Assembly (NCBI GenBank): GCA_023700805.1
Contig: JAMPYF010000015.1
Span: forward strand, 1-64,000
DNA: 64,000 nt
Source: Sulfuritalea sp.
GTDB lineage: Bacteria; Pseudomonadota; Gammaproteobacteria; Burkholderiales; Rhodocyclaceae
Reading direction: 5' to 3'
Part shown: in pieces, positions 16,396 to 25,345 of the stretch
How positions within the stretch are numbered: position 1 is the first letter of the stretch
Layout of the letters: every line of letters starts with the position of its first letter
The notes under the pieces: model-generated
Seen by the model: the letters and a program-made list of their open reading frames with translations, nothing else
The model's database searches: none
What the model was told of the DNA's origin: nothing
Made by a program: the position numbers and the translations under genes

Positions 16396-17763
16396 GTGAC
16401 TACGACCCGTTCCCTGCCGCGCGAACTGCTGCACCTGGCCTGGCCGGTGCTGATCGCCCAGGCCGCGGTGATGGCCAATGGCGTGATCGACACGCTGATG
16501 GCCGGCCATCTGTCCTCGGTCGACCTGGCGGCGGTCGGCATCGGCGCCAGCATTTACATCACCATCATCATGGCGCTGATGGGCGTGCTGCTGGCACTCA
16601 CGCCGGTGGTGGCCCACCATTACGGCGCGCAACGCTACGCCGAGATCGGCGCCGACATGCGGCAATGCGCCTGGCTGGCGCTGCTGCTCTCGCTGCTTGC
16701 CTTCGCCGCCCTGAAACATCCCGATCCGCTGCTGGCTTTTTCGCGCCTGACCCCCGAAGTGGAACTCAAGGTGCGCGCCTATCTCGAAGGCTCGGCCTGG
16801 GCGGTGCCGGGCGTGATGTTCTTCCGCGTCTTCTACGGCTTCACCAACGGCATCGGCCGGCCGCGTCCGGTGATGACGTTCAATCTGCTCGGGCTGGCGC
16901 TGAAGGCGCCGCTCAACTGGGTCTTCATGTACGGCCATTTCGGTTTCCCGGCCATGGGTGGCGCCGGCTGCGGCTGGTCCACCGCCGTCATCATGTGGAC
17001 CGTTGCGACCTTGTCCTGGCTGTGGTGCCGGCGCAATGCCGAATACGCGCCCTACGGCGTCTTCGCCCGCTTCGAGTGGCCGCGCCTGACGGCCCTGCGC
17101 GGATTGCTGGTGCTGGGCCTGCCGATGGGCGCAACTTTCCTCGTCGATGTCACCGCCTTTACCTTCATGGCGCTGTTCATCGCCCGCCTCGGACCAGAGG
17201 TTTCCGCTGCACACCAGGTTGCCGCCAATGTCGCGGTGTTCGTCTTCATGGTGCCCCTCGCCTTGGGCGTTGCCACCGGCGTGGTGGTCGGCCAGGCGCT
17301 GGGCGCGGGCGACAGCAGACGCGCGCGGCACGCCGGTTTGCTCGGGCTGGGCGTCGGCTGCGGTGCGGCGGCGCTTACTGGCGCGGCCATTGGCTTCGGC
17401 GCCGCGCCGCTGGCGCGCGCCTACACATCGGACCCAGTGGTTGCCGCCGCCGCCAGGACGCTGCTCGCCATCGTCGCCGTCTATCACCTCGCCGACGCCG
17501 TGCAGGCCGTGATGGCCCAGGTGCTGCGCGGCTACAAGCGCGCCATGGCGCCGATGCTGATCTATGCACTTTCGCTATGGGGCGTGGGCCTCGGCGGCGG
17601 CTATCTGCTGGGTCTGACCGATACTTTCGGCGCGCGCATGGGTGCCGCCGGGTTCTGGATCGCGGCGGTGGCGAGCCTGTCGATCGCCGGTGCCGGCGTG
17701 CTGGCCTACTTCCTGCGCATCTCCGTTCAGACCATCCCGGCGCCGGCGACGACGAGCGCATAG
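16396..17763 (+). CDS. MATE family multidrug efflux protein
   Basis: 455 residues with twelve predicted membrane helices in two six-helix halves, as in NorM/DinF. Family marks include LLHLAWPVLIAQAAVMANGVIDTLMAGHLSSVDLAAVGIG at the start and the repeated half beginning GLLVLGLPMGATFLVDVTAFTFMALFIARLG. MATE carriers export cationic drugs or metabolites in exchange for Na+ or H+. The start is a GTG at 16396. The 3' end overlaps the convergent yqaA gene by 37 bp, a long tail-to-tail overlap in which both genes keep their conserved C-termini. Confidence 0.93.
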   Translation: MTTTRSLPRELLHLAWPVLIAQAAVMANGVIDTLMAGHLSSVDLAAVGIGASIYITIIMALMGVLLALTPVVAHHYGAQRYAEIGADMRQCAWLALLLSLLAFAALKHPDPLLAFSRLTPEVELKVRAYLEGSAWAVPGVMFFRVFYGFTNGIGRPRPVMTFNLLGLALKAPLNWVFMYGHFGFPAMGGAGCGWSTAVIMWTVATLSWLWCRRNAEYAPYGVFARFEWPRLTALRGLLVLGLPMGATFLVDVTAFTFMALFIARLGPEVSAAHQVAANVAVFVFMVPLALGVATGVVVGQALGAGDSRRARHAGLLGLGVGCGAAALTGAAIGFGAAPLARAYTSDPVVAAAARTLLAIVAVYHLADAVQAVMAQVLRGYKRAMAPMLIYALSLWGVGLGGGYLLGLTDTFGARMGAAGFWIAAVASLSIAGAGVLAYFLRISVQTIPAPATTSA

Positions 17764-18155
17764 CGCGCGGCCTTGCCGGCCGCCATCCATGCCGTGCAGG
17801 CCAGCGGCGGCAGGCGCAGCCAGCCGGCGGCGGCGCACAGGGCATCGCCCACGAGCGGCGCCCAGGCCAGGATCAGCAGCGGGGCGCCATGCCGGCGCAG
17901 GGCGTCCAGACGCTGGGTCGCCGTGGCGTCAGCGCCAACTCTTGCGGGCAGCAGGCGGGCCATGCCGTAAGTGGTCATGCCGCCCAGCGTATTGCCCAGC
18001 GTCGCCAGCAGCAGCACCGCCAGCGTCTGTTCTGGATGCAGCCTGATCACGGCGAACAGCACGGCTTCGGAACCGCCGGGCAACAGGGTCGCGGCAAGGA
18101 AGCTGGCGAGGAAGAGGCCGGCCAAGCCGGCTTCGGCGGTGAAAGCGAAGTCCAT
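17727..18155 (-). CDS. YqaA family membrane protein (SNARE/DedA-like)
   Basis: 142 residues with FLASFLAATLLPGGSEAVLFAVI, LATLGNTLGGMTTYGMARLLP and LAWAPLVGDALCAAAGWLRLPP, the pattern of YqaA, a small relative of the DedA/VTT membrane proteins. The likely role is in lipid or small-molecule transport across the inner membrane, by analogy with DedA. A repeat copy encodes RVGADATAT in the loop between the GMARLLP helix and the DALRRHG segment; from memory E. coli YqaA has a loop of nearly the same length there. It overlaps the MATE gene tail to tail and diverges from ilvA with 46 bp between starts. Confidence 0.88.
   Translation of the reverse strand: MDFAFTAEAGLAGLFLASFLAATLLPGGSEAVLFAVIRLHPEQTLAVLLLATLGNTLGGMTTYGMARLLPARVGADATATQRLDALRRHGAPLLILAWAPLVGDALCAAAGWLRLPPLACTAWMAAGKAARYALVVAGAGMV
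17919..17945 (-). repeat. Dispersed VGAGDT repeat, copy 4
   Basis: Minus strand reads GCAAGAGTTGGCGCTGACGC then CACGGCG. Sense orientation in yqaA, read RVGADATA. Its flank GCAAGAG is shared with the copy at 42164. Confidence 0.8.
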
Positions 18156-18201
18156 GGCCCATGTTACCCTTCGCGGTTACCGAACTTCCCGCCCCGCTGT
18201 C

Positions 18202-19707
18202 ATGGATTATCTCGAAAGAATACTCAACGCCCGTGTTTATGATGTCGCAATAGAAACGCCGCTGGAGCTGGCCTCGATCCTCTCGGCGCGCGTCGGCAAC
18301 CGCGTGCTGCTGAAGCGCGAGGACATGCAGCCGGTGTTCAGCTTCAAGCTGCGCGGCGCCTACAACAAGATCGTGCACCTGACGCCGGCGCAGCGCAAAC
18401 GCGGCGTGATCTGCGCCTCGGCCGGCAACCATGCCCAGGGCGTGGCGCTTTCGGCGCAGAAGCTCGGCATCCGCGCCGTGATCGTGATGCCGACGACGAC
18501 GCCGCAGATCAAGATCGACGCGGTGAAAAAGCTCGGTGGCGAGGTGGTGCTGGCCGGCGAGTCCTATGACGCCGCCTACACCCACGCGCTGCAACTGGAA
18601 AAGAAGCAGAAACTCAACTTCGTCCATCCCTTCGACGATCCGGACGTGATCGCCGGCCAGGGCACGATCGGCATGGAGATCCTGCGCCAGCATCCGGAGC
18701 CGATCGACGCGGTGTTCTGCTGCGTCGGCGGCGGCGGCCTGATTTCCGGCGTGGCGGCCTACATCAAGCGCCTGCGGCCCGAGGTCAGGATCATCGGCGT
18801 CGAGGCGGCCGATGCCGATGCCATGGCGCGCTCGCTGGCCGCGGGCAAGCGCGTGCGCCTGGAAAACGTCGGCCTGTTCGCCGACGGCGCGGCGGTCAAG
18901 TATGTCGGCCAGGAGACCTTCCGCCTCTGCCGCGAATATGTCGATGAAATGGTGCTGGTCGATACCGACGCGATCTGCGCCGCGATCAAGGACGTGTTCG
19001 AGGACACGCGCTCCATCCTCGAGCCGGCCGGCGCGCTGGCCGTGGCCGGCGCCAAGGCCTGGGCGCACCGGCACGGCATGCGCGGCAAGACGCTGGTGGC
19101 GGTGGCTTCCGGCGCCAACATGAATTTCGACCGCCTGCGTTTCGTCGCCGAGCGCGCCGAGGTCGGCGAACAGCGCGAAGCCGTGCTGGCCGTGACGCTG
19201 CCGGAGACACCCGGCGCCTACAAGAAATTCGTCGCCCTGATCGGCTCGCACAACATCACCGAATTCAATTACCGCTATCACGACGCGGCCGAGGCCCATG
19301 TCTTCGTCGGCATGCAGGTGGCCAACCGCAACGAGGCGACCAAGCTCGTCGCGCAACTGCAGAAGAACGGCTACCCGGCGCTGGACCTGACCGACGACGA
19401 AATGGCCAAGCTGCACATCCGCCACCTGGTCGGCGGCCATGCGCCGCAGGTGAAGAACGAGCTGATCTACCGCTTCGAGTTCCCCGAGCGCCCCGGTGCG
19501 CTGATGCACTTCCTCAACAAGATGAGCGCGGGCTGGAACATCAGCCTGTTCCACTACCGCAACCACGGCGCCGACACCGGCCGCGTGCTGGTCGGCATGG
19601 AAGTGCCGCCGAAGGAAATGAAGGACTTCCGCTTCTTCCTCAAGAACCTCGGCTACCGCTTCTGGGACGAATCGAAGAACCCGGCCTACCGCCTGTTCCT
19701 CGGATAG
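18202..19707 (+). CDS. ilvA: Biosynthetic threonine deaminase IlvA
   Basis: 501 residues. PLP enzyme that turns threonine into 2-oxobutanoate, the first step to isoleucine. The PLP lysine is in FSFKLRGAYNK near residue 50, the Gly-rich phosphate loop in CVGGGGLISG near residue 178, and SAGNHAQGVA binds the substrate amino group. The C-terminal 170 residues carry two ACT-like regulatory repeats (VTLPETPGAYKKFVALIG and FEFPERPGALMHFLNKM), so feedback inhibition by isoleucine is expected and the catabolic TdcB is excluded. It is followed by the CHASE2-cyclase after only 2 bp, which is unlikely to be functional linkage. Confidence 0.96.
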   Translation: MDYLERILNARVYDVAIETPLELASILSARVGNRVLLKREDMQPVFSFKLRGAYNKIVHLTPAQRKRGVICASAGNHAQGVALSAQKLGIRAVIVMPTTTPQIKIDAVKKLGGEVVLAGESYDAAYTHALQLEKKQKLNFVHPFDDPDVIAGQGTIGMEILRQHPEPIDAVFCCVGGGGLISGVAAYIKRLRPEVRIIGVEAADADAMARSLAAGKRVRLENVGLFADGAAVKYVGQETFRLCREYVDEMVLVDTDAICAAIKDVFEDTRSILEPAGALAVAGAKAWAHRHGMRGKTLVAVASGANMNFDRLRFVAERAEVGEQREAVLAVTLPETPGAYKKFVALIGSHNITEFNYRYHDAAEAHVFVGMQVANRNEATKLVAQLQKNGYPALDLTDDEMAKLHIRHLVGGHAPQVKNELIYRFEFPERPGALMHFLNKMSAGWNISLFHYRNHGADTGRVLVGMEVPPKEMKDFRFFLKNLGYRFWDESKNPAYRLFLG

Positions 19708-19709
19708 CC

Positions 19710-21617
19710 ATGGGACCGGTGCGTCGCATCGGACAGAATCTGGCGATCATCGCGTTGGCTGCCGCGCTGCTGGCGACCGCGGCGGCCGAGGGCCTCTACC
19801 GCAGCGGTTGGGCGACGCGCATCGAATATCTCTACACCGACCTCTGGCATCGCCTGGCCGGTCCGCGCCAGGCGCCGCGCCACACGGCGCTGGTGATGCT
19901 CGACGATCCCACGCTGAACGAACGGCCGGACGAGCCGCTGGCCTTCTGGACGCCGCATTTTGCCAAGGCCGTGGCGGTGCTGCGCCAGGCCGGCGTCAAG
20001 GTGGTCGCCATCGATTTCATTTTCAGCGGCAGCCCCGAGCGCTGGATCGACAAGCTCGGCCTGATCGGCCGCGAAGCCTCGCGCAACTACGACCAGCCCT
20101 TCCGCCAGCAGATCAACCGGGGCGGCGTGCTGCTCGCCGGCTTCAGAGTTGGCGCTGGCGACACGGTGAACGACTTCATCCTACCCAGCCCCGACTACCT
20201 GCTGGCGCTGCCGAATCTCGACATGCAAGGCCATGTCGGGCTCGCCAACCTGCCATCGGACGCCGACGGAGCGGTGCGCCGCTTTGCGCTGGTCGAGGCG
20301 CCGGACGAGTTCGCGCGCAAGGAGGGCCTGCCGCGCCTGGGTTTCGGTGCGCTCGCCGCGGCGTCGGCAAGCGGGCAGGACAGCCAGGCGCAAGCCTGGC
20401 GTTACGGCGGCCGCGAGCTGGCTGCGGCGGCCGTGGTCCCGATCAAGTTCGCCGGCCCGCCGGGCAGCTTCAAGGCCCTCTCTTTCCGTCGGCTGCTGGC
20501 GCCGGATGCGCTGGCCGATCCGGCGGTGCGCGCGCTGGCCGGCAAGGTGGTGGTGATCGGCGCCGGCTACGCCAGCATGAACGACCTGCATCCGACGCCT
20601 TATTCGACCAGCATCGGCGGCGCCAACATCCTGATGCCGGGCCCCGAGATCCAGGCCAACGCCGTCGAGACGCTGCTGGCCGGTGAATTCCTCGACGAAG
20701 CGCCGGCCGCGGCAAGGCTGGCGGTGTTCGCCACGCTGCTCGGTGCCCTGGCCTGGTTCGGCCTGCAGCTGTCGGCCGGGCGCTCGGTGATCCTGGTGAT
20801 CCTGGCGATGCTGGGCGCGGCGCTGGGCGCCTATCTGCTGTTCAAACAGGACCTGCTGTTTCCGGTGGCGCACCTGCAGGCCGGGATGGTCATCGTGCTG
20901 ATCTGCCTGGCCCTGCTGCGCCTGACGCGCGAGGAGCGCGAGCGCAAGCGCATCGGCCTGATGTTCGGCCGCTATGTCTCGCCGCAGGTGGTCACGGCCT
21001 TGCTCGACTCGCCCGAGCTGCCCGAACTGGGCGGCCAGTCGCGCCAGATCAGCGTATTGTTTTCGGACATCCGCAACTTCACCACGCTGTCGGAAAAGCT
21101 CAGCGCGCGAGAGGTGGTGGAACTGCTCAACACCTATTTCGAGCGCGCCTGCGCGGTGCTGCTGGCGGAAGGCGCGACCATCGACAAGTTCATCGGCGAC
21201 GCGATCATGGCCGAGTTCGGCGCGCCGCTGGTCCAGTCCGACCATGCCCGCCGCGCGCTGCGCGCGGCGGTGGCGCTGCGCGCCGTGGCGCTGGATTTCC
21301 GCGCCTGGGTCGAGCAGCGTTTTCCCGACCGCGAGCTGCCCGAATTCGACATCGGCATCGGCGTGCATAGCGGCGAGGCGGTGATCGGCAACATCGGCTC
21401 CTCGGTGCGCATGGAATACACCGCGATCGGCGATACGGTGAATATCGCGTCGCGCCTCGAAGGGCAGACCAAGCAAACCGGTACGCATATTCTGGCCAGT
21501 CGTGATACCGTTGCCATGTTCGGGGAGGGACTCGGCACGGGAGCCCTTTTCTGCCTGACGGTCAAGGGTCGCGCCGCTCCGGTCGAGGCTTTCGAGATCG
21601 TCGCTGTCGGGAGCTGA
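19710..21617 (+). CDS. CHASE2-domain class III adenylate/guanylate cyclase
   Basis: 635 residues: one membrane segment near the N-terminus (12-30), an extracytoplasmic CHASE2 sensor domain (about 45-330; HTALVMLDDPTLNERP, AGVKVVAIDFIFSGSP, KVVVIGAGYASMNDLHPTPYS), three membrane helices (335-410), then a class III cyclase domain with the metal-binding Asp in VLFSDIRNFTTLSE, the second in GDAIMAEFGAP, and the transition-state region GEAVIGNIGSSVRMEYTAIGDTVNIASRLE. It probably makes cAMP (or cGMP) in response to an envelope signal. It heads a five-gene cluster of exported proteins ending in a caspase. A repeat copy encodes RVGAGDTV inside the CHASE2 domain. Confidence 0.92.
   Translation: MGPVRRIGQNLAIIALAAALLATAAAEGLYRSGWATRIEYLYTDLWHRLAGPRQAPRHTALVMLDDPTLNERPDEPLAFWTPHFAKAVAVLRQAGVKVVAIDFIFSGSPERWIDKLGLIGREASRNYDQPFRQQINRGGVLLAGFRVGAGDTVNDFILPSPDYLLALPNLDMQGHVGLANLPSDADGAVRRFALVEAPDEFARKEGLPRLGFGALAAASASGQDSQAQAWRYGGRELAAAAVVPIKFAGPPGSFKALSFRRLLAPDALADPAVRALAGKVVVIGAGYASMNDLHPTPYSTSIGGANILMPGPEIQANAVETLLAGEFLDEAPAAARLAVFATLLGALAWFGLQLSAGRSVILVILAMLGAALGAYLLFKQDLLFPVAHLQAGMVIVLICLALLRLTREERERKRIGLMFGRYVSPQVVTALLDSPELPELGGQSRQISVLFSDIRNFTTLSEKLSAREVVELLNTYFERACAVLLAEGATIDKFIGDAIMAEFGAPLVQSDHARRALRAAVALRAVALDFRAWVEQRFPDRELPEFDIGIGVHSGEAVIGNIGSSVRMEYTAIGDTVNIASRLEGQTKQTGTHILASRDTVAMFGEGLGTGALFCLTVKGRAAPVEAFEIVAVGS
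20145..20168 (+). repeat. Dispersed VGAGDT repeat, copy 5
   Basis: Reads CAGAGTTGGCGCTGGCGACA then CGGTG. Sense orientation in the CHASE2 domain, read RVGAGDTV. Confidence 0.88.
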
Positions 21618-21619
21618 CC

Positions 21620-22252
21620 ATGTCATTGCGCGCGATCTGCATCGGTTTGCTGGTCTTCGGCTGCAGCCAGGTCTGGGCCGCCGAAGTCGCCCTGGTCATG
21701 TCGGCGCAGGGCCGGGTGCTGCGCCTCGGCGTGGCGCCGATGCCGGTGGAAGCCTTCGTCAAGCTGAAGGAAGGCGACCGGATCAGCCTGGAAAAGGATA
21801 GCCGGCTGCAACTGGTGTATTTCGAGAACGGCCGCCAGGAAACCTGGGCCGGCCCCGGCCGCCTGGAACTTTCCGCGCAGGAAGGCAAGGCCAGCGGGCT
21901 GCCGGCCGCGCAAGTCAGGTTGCTGCCGCTGGTGATGGCGCGGCAGCTCGCGCGCACGCCGGCGCTGGACAGCCAGGGTCGCGGCGGTGTCACCCGGCTG
22001 CGCGCGGTACACAATCCGGACGCCATCGCCAGGCTCGAGGAAAGCTACCAGGAACTGCGGACCCGGGCCGGGCGCGACGAACTGGGACCGGAAGCGTATC
22101 TGTTGTCCGGTCTTTACGAAATGCGCGAACTGGACCGGGTGGAAAAAGTGCTGGCCGATCTGCAGCAGGGCTGGCCGAACCATGCCGAAGCCGCGCTGCT
22201 GGTCTCCCTCTACCGCAAGGCGGTGAAGAATGCCCGCGAAAGCAAGCGCTAG
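21620..22252 (+). CDS. Exported FecR-like protein of unknown function
   Basis: 210 residues with a signal peptide cleaved after VWA (residue 20). Residues 22-90 resemble the start of FecR/SH3-like periplasmic domains (ALVMSAQGRVLRLG, LKEGDRISLEKDSRLQLVYFENGRQETWAGPGRLEL). The remaining half is helical, with an ESYQELRTRAG segment and a TPR-like end (AYLLSGLYEMRELDRVEKVLADLQQGWPNHAEAALLVSLYRKA). I cannot name a function; the layout suggests a periplasmic protein-binding module. It lies 2 bp after the CHASE2-cyclase, so the two are almost certainly co-expressed. Confidence 0.65.
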   Translation: MSLRAICIGLLVFGCSQVWAAEVALVMSAQGRVLRLGVAPMPVEAFVKLKEGDRISLEKDSRLQLVYFENGRQETWAGPGRLELSAQEGKASGLPAAQVRLLPLVMARQLARTPALDSQGRGGVTRLRAVHNPDAIARLEESYQELRTRAGRDELGPEAYLLSGLYEMRELDRVEKVLADLQQGWPNHAEAALLVSLYRKAVKNARESKR

Positions 22253-22361
22253 CCCTTGGCGGCGCTCAATCGAAAAATACGGCGATCCCGGTATTCTGGA
22301 TTTTTCCGATGCGGAATATGCTGAAAAATTGAGGTTGAGTTCCCTAATTTTGGAGGCAGTC

Positions 22362-23459
22362 ATGGTCAAGCAACGTGGATTCGTATTCGGGGTGGGGATT
22401 GCGGCGGTCTTCCTTGCCATGAGCGGGGCAGCCAATGCCTCATCGACCTGTGAAATCGCCTTGTCGAGTTTTGCCTCGTGCAACGGCAATGCAAGTTGCG
22501 AGAGTTCGCTGACCAGCCAGCACCCCGAGTGTTTCGGTGGCGGTTCGACCACCTCGACGACCCAAATCAATGCCACGACCTTCGTCCAGGCCACGGCGAT
22601 CTCTCAGGCGCTTTCCGCGCGCTTCCGCCTGGCGGCGCCCCCGGGTGCGGTCGCCGCCGCCGATCAGGGCAGCGGCCTGGCCGCCGGCGAGGCGCAGCCC
22701 TGGAATGTATGGGCCAGCTACAGCGGCAACAGTTCGCGGATCCGTTACACCAACGTGGCCGCGACCACGACGCGCAGCGACAGCAATGTGGACGCCACCG
22801 TGCTGGGCGGCGACTATGCCTGGTCGCCGAAGATGACCCTGGGCATTTCTCTCGGCTTCGACCGCGGCAACGGCTCAGGTCAGACCGGCGCCTTCGCGGC
22901 GACCAGCACCGGGACCAAGGGCTATACCATCGCGCCCTATATCGGCTATCAATTCGACAAGGTCTGGACGCTCGACGCCAGCGCCGGCTGGGGCGAGGGC
23001 GAATTTTCCTCGGGTGCGATAACGGCCGACGCCAAGCGCTGGTTCGCCACCGGCAATCTCGCCTACAACCGCTGGGTGAATAATTGGCAGTTCAGCGGCA
23101 AGCTGTCCTATCTGCACGGCGAGGAAAAATACGCCGATTCGAAAAACAACGGCGTGGTGCAGGCGCGCACGGCATCGAAGAACGCAGTCGACCAGGCACG
23201 CCTGGGCGTGCAGGCCGGCTACTGGATGAACGGCTTCATGCCTTACGCCGGTCTGCTCTATGTCTCGGACGTCCATCGCTCCAGCAGCACGGGCGGCGGC
23301 GTCGATCCGCTCGGGCGCAATGCCTGGGTGCTGTCCGTCGGCGCCAACTTCTACTCGCTGAGCAGCAAGGTTACGGGCGGCCTTGCCTACGAGCAGGAAC
23401 AGGGCCGTACCAATTCGAAGAACGAAACCCTGATGGCGAACATCAACCTGCGCTTCTGA
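22362..23459 (+). CDS. Autotransporter-type outer-membrane barrel protein with a very short passenger
   Basis: 365 residues from the ATG after TTTTGGAGGCAGTC; upstream in-frame codons lie in an AT-rich leader and lack a ribosome site. A signal peptide (to about residue 28) is followed by a Cys-rich stretch (CEIALSSFASCNGNASCESS, four Cys in 32 residues), a Ser/Thr linker, and from about residue 115 an autotransporter-like beta-barrel that alternates hydrophobic strands and ends in NINLRF with the required terminal Phe. There is almost no passenger domain, so it may act as a channel or scaffold. The 109-bp gap before it is AT-rich and may hold its own promoter. Confidence 0.75.
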   Translation: MVKQRGFVFGVGIAAVFLAMSGAANASSTCEIALSSFASCNGNASCESSLTSQHPECFGGGSTTSTTQINATTFVQATAISQALSARFRLAAPPGAVAAADQGSGLAAGEAQPWNVWASYSGNSSRIRYTNVAATTTRSDSNVDATVLGGDYAWSPKMTLGISLGFDRGNGSGQTGAFAATSTGTKGYTIAPYIGYQFDKVWTLDASAGWGEGEFSSGAITADAKRWFATGNLAYNRWVNNWQFSGKLSYLHGEEKYADSKNNGVVQARTASKNAVDQARLGVQAGYWMNGFMPYAGLLYVSDVHRSSSTGGGVDPLGRNAWVLSVGANFYSLSSKVTGGLAYEQEQGRTNSKNETLMANINLRF

Positions 23460-24316
23460 TGCTTTTCGCGGGTTTTTCCAGACAGGCCGTGCTCTCGGGC
23501 GCGGCCTGTTTGTTTTTGGCCGCGGCGCTGGCGGCATGTGCGGCGCCGGACCGCTTCGGTGGCTCGCGCCAGGCGGTGCTCGACTGGAGCCAGCCGCGCG
23601 GTTTTGCCGAACTGCCCATGGAGCCGGGGCGCTTGCGGCTGCTGACCCTGTTCCGGGGCGGGGGCAGCGAGTTTGCGTCGATCTACATCGAGGGCGATGG
23701 CGCGGCCTGGCCGACGCCGTATCAGCCGCCACGCGACCCGACCCCGGCCCGGCCCGTCGCACTGGCCCTGGCGGCGGCCGACCCGGCAGCGACCGTGGCC
23801 TACCTGGGGCGGCCTTGCCAATACCTCGACACGGCGCAACTGCAAGCCTGCGACAGCGCCTACTGGACCGCGCGGCGCTTTGCGCCCGAGGTGATCGCCG
23901 CCTACGATGCGGCGATAGACGGCATCAAGCGCGGCACCGGCGCCCGCCGCATCCTGCTCTTCGGCTATTCGGGCGGCGGCGTGATCGCCGCCCTGCTGGC
24001 CGCCCGTCGCGGCGACGTCGAGCGCCTGGTGACCGTCGCCGCCCCCCTGGCGACCCGGGAATGGACGGCCTGGCACGATGTGACGCCGCTCGCGGCTTCC
24101 CTCGATCCGGCGGATCCGGGCGAAAATGTGCGCCTGCCGCGCGGCGTGCATTTTGTCGGCGGGCAGGACAGAATTGTTCCGTTGCCGGTGGTCGAGCGTT
24201 TCGTCCGGCGCAAGGGCGGCCGCATCGAGCTCATCCCGGATTTCGACCACGAATGCTGTTGGTCGCGCGACTGGGCGCTGCTGCTCGGGCGGGCGGATGT
24301 TGAGGAGGCAAAATGA
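23459..24316 (+). CDS. Alpha/beta-hydrolase lipoprotein
   Basis: 285 residues; the ATG shares a base with the preceding stop. The N-terminus ends in the lipobox LAAC (Cys27), so it is a lipoprotein. The nucleophile elbow is GYSGGGV with S171; a late Asp (VGGQDRIVPLP) and His (PDFDHECCW) complete a plausible triad. Substrate is unknown; esterases, acyltransferases and peptidases share this plan. It lies between the barrel protein and the exported caspase, so it may act on an envelope lipid or peptide in the same process. An alternative is a simple esterase unrelated to its neighbours. Confidence 0.75.
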   Translation: MLFAGFSRQAVLSGAACLFLAAALAACAAPDRFGGSRQAVLDWSQPRGFAELPMEPGRLRLLTLFRGGGSEFASIYIEGDGAAWPTPYQPPRDPTPARPVALALAAADPAATVAYLGRPCQYLDTAQLQACDSAYWTARRFAPEVIAAYDAAIDGIKRGTGARRILLFGYSGGGVIAALLAARRGDVERLVTVAAPLATREWTAWHDVTPLAASLDPADPGENVRLPRGVHFVGGQDRIVPLPVVERFVRRKGGRIELIPDFDHECCWSRDWALLLGRADVEEAK

Positions 24317-25317
24317 AATCGAAATTCTGGTTCTGCCTGTTGTTGCTGGGAATCTGGCTGCCGCCGGCCGCCCAGGCGCAGATGGTGCGTCCGCCGGCCT
24401 TCATCGGCGGCATCCCGGGCAAGGCGCAGTTTCAGGCCATCCAGCTGCAGCGCCATCAGGCCCGGACCCTGCTCTATCGCGAGGCGCTGGAGGAACTGCG
24501 CAGGAATCCCGCGGCGGCGGACGTGCCCGAGTGCCGGCCGGGGCAGGACCCGAAACAGGGGCAGTGCCTGGTCCAGCCGGGACCGGCCGCCGCCGGCACT
24601 TCGCCGCTGCGCCGGCGTTTCGCCGTCCTGGTCGGCAACAACCGGTATGCCGCACCGATTCCCTCCCTGGACACGCCGATCGCCGACGTGACCAGGATCG
24701 CCGAGGTGCTGCGCCAGCGCTTCGGCTATGAAGCGCGCATCGTCAGCGACGCCGGCAAGGCGAGGATCATCGAAGCCCTGAACGACATCGCGGCCGAAGC
24801 CCGGCCGGAAGACAGCGTGCTGCTGTTCTACGCCGGCCACGGTTATCTGCTCGACGACGTCAAGATGGGTTACTGGATTCCGGTCGACGCTTCGGTCAAG
24901 ACGGCACGGGGCTGGATCTCGAACCAGGACATCGCCAAGTTGCTGGCCGCCATACCGGCCCGCCAGCTGATACTGATTTCGGACAGTTGCTATTCCGGCA
25001 GCCTGACCAGGGAACAGAAGGTGAGCCAGGGCAAGGAACTCGACGTGGATCGGATACTTCGGCAACGCTCGGTGCTGGTGCTGTCGTCGGGCGACGACGA
25101 GCCGGTGTCGGACGAAGGCAAGGAAGGGCATTCGATCTTCGCCTGGAACCTGATCAAGACGCTCCAGGCCACCGGCGGCCTGACGCCCGGCGCCAAGGTC
25201 TGGAGCACCGTCAGGACCGGCGTCAGCGAGGAATATCCGCAGCAGCCCCAATACGGCGCCGTGGTTTCGGCCGGGCATGCGGAGGGCGGGGATTTCCTTT
25301 TCCTGCCGCCCCAATGA
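24313..25317 (+). CDS. Exported caspase-family (peptidase C14) protein
   Basis: 334 residues; the ATG overlaps the previous stop (ATGA). A signal peptide ending AQA (residue 22) sends it to the periplasm or outside. Residues 100-330 are a caspase/metacaspase domain: FAVLVGNNRY at the start, catalytic His176 in LLFYAGHGY and catalytic Cys226 in LISDSCYSGS. The region before the domain has two Cys (ECRPGQDPKQGQC) that could form a disulfide. Both catalytic residues are intact. Bacterial caspase-like proteins act in stress, abortive infection and protein processing; an exported one next to an outer-membrane barrel points to an envelope target. Confidence 0.88.
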   Translation: MKSKFWFCLLLLGIWLPPAAQAQMVRPPAFIGGIPGKAQFQAIQLQRHQARTLLYREALEELRRNPAAADVPECRPGQDPKQGQCLVQPGPAAAGTSPLRRRFAVLVGNNRYAAPIPSLDTPIADVTRIAEVLRQRFGYEARIVSDAGKARIIEALNDIAAEARPEDSVLLFYAGHGYLLDDVKMGYWIPVDASVKTARGWISNQDIAKLLAAIPARQLILISDSCYSGSLTREQKVSQGKELDVDRILRQRSVLVLSSGDDEPVSDEGKEGHSIFAWNLIKTLQATGGLTPGAKVWSTVRTGVSEEYPQQPQYGAVVSAGHAEGGDFLFLPPQ

Positions 25318-25345
25318 CGGCTCCCGGCGCGGCGGACACAGACCA

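Noticed and set aside
22230..22361. Longer N-terminus for the autotransporter-barrel protein
   Set aside because: Would place a charged 44-residue stretch before a clear signal peptide and ignores the GGAGG site in front of the ATG at 22362.
23336..23352. GTCGGCGCCAACTT in the barrel gene, similar to the antisense form of the repeat
   Set aside because: Only about 11 bases agree and the SVGANFYSL strand fits the barrel pattern by itself.
24313..25317. Caspase as part of a phage-defence island (for example a CRISPR- or CBASS-type system)
   Set aside because: It carries a signal peptide, has no toxin, nuclease or CD-NTase neighbour, and composition is like the surrounding core genes.
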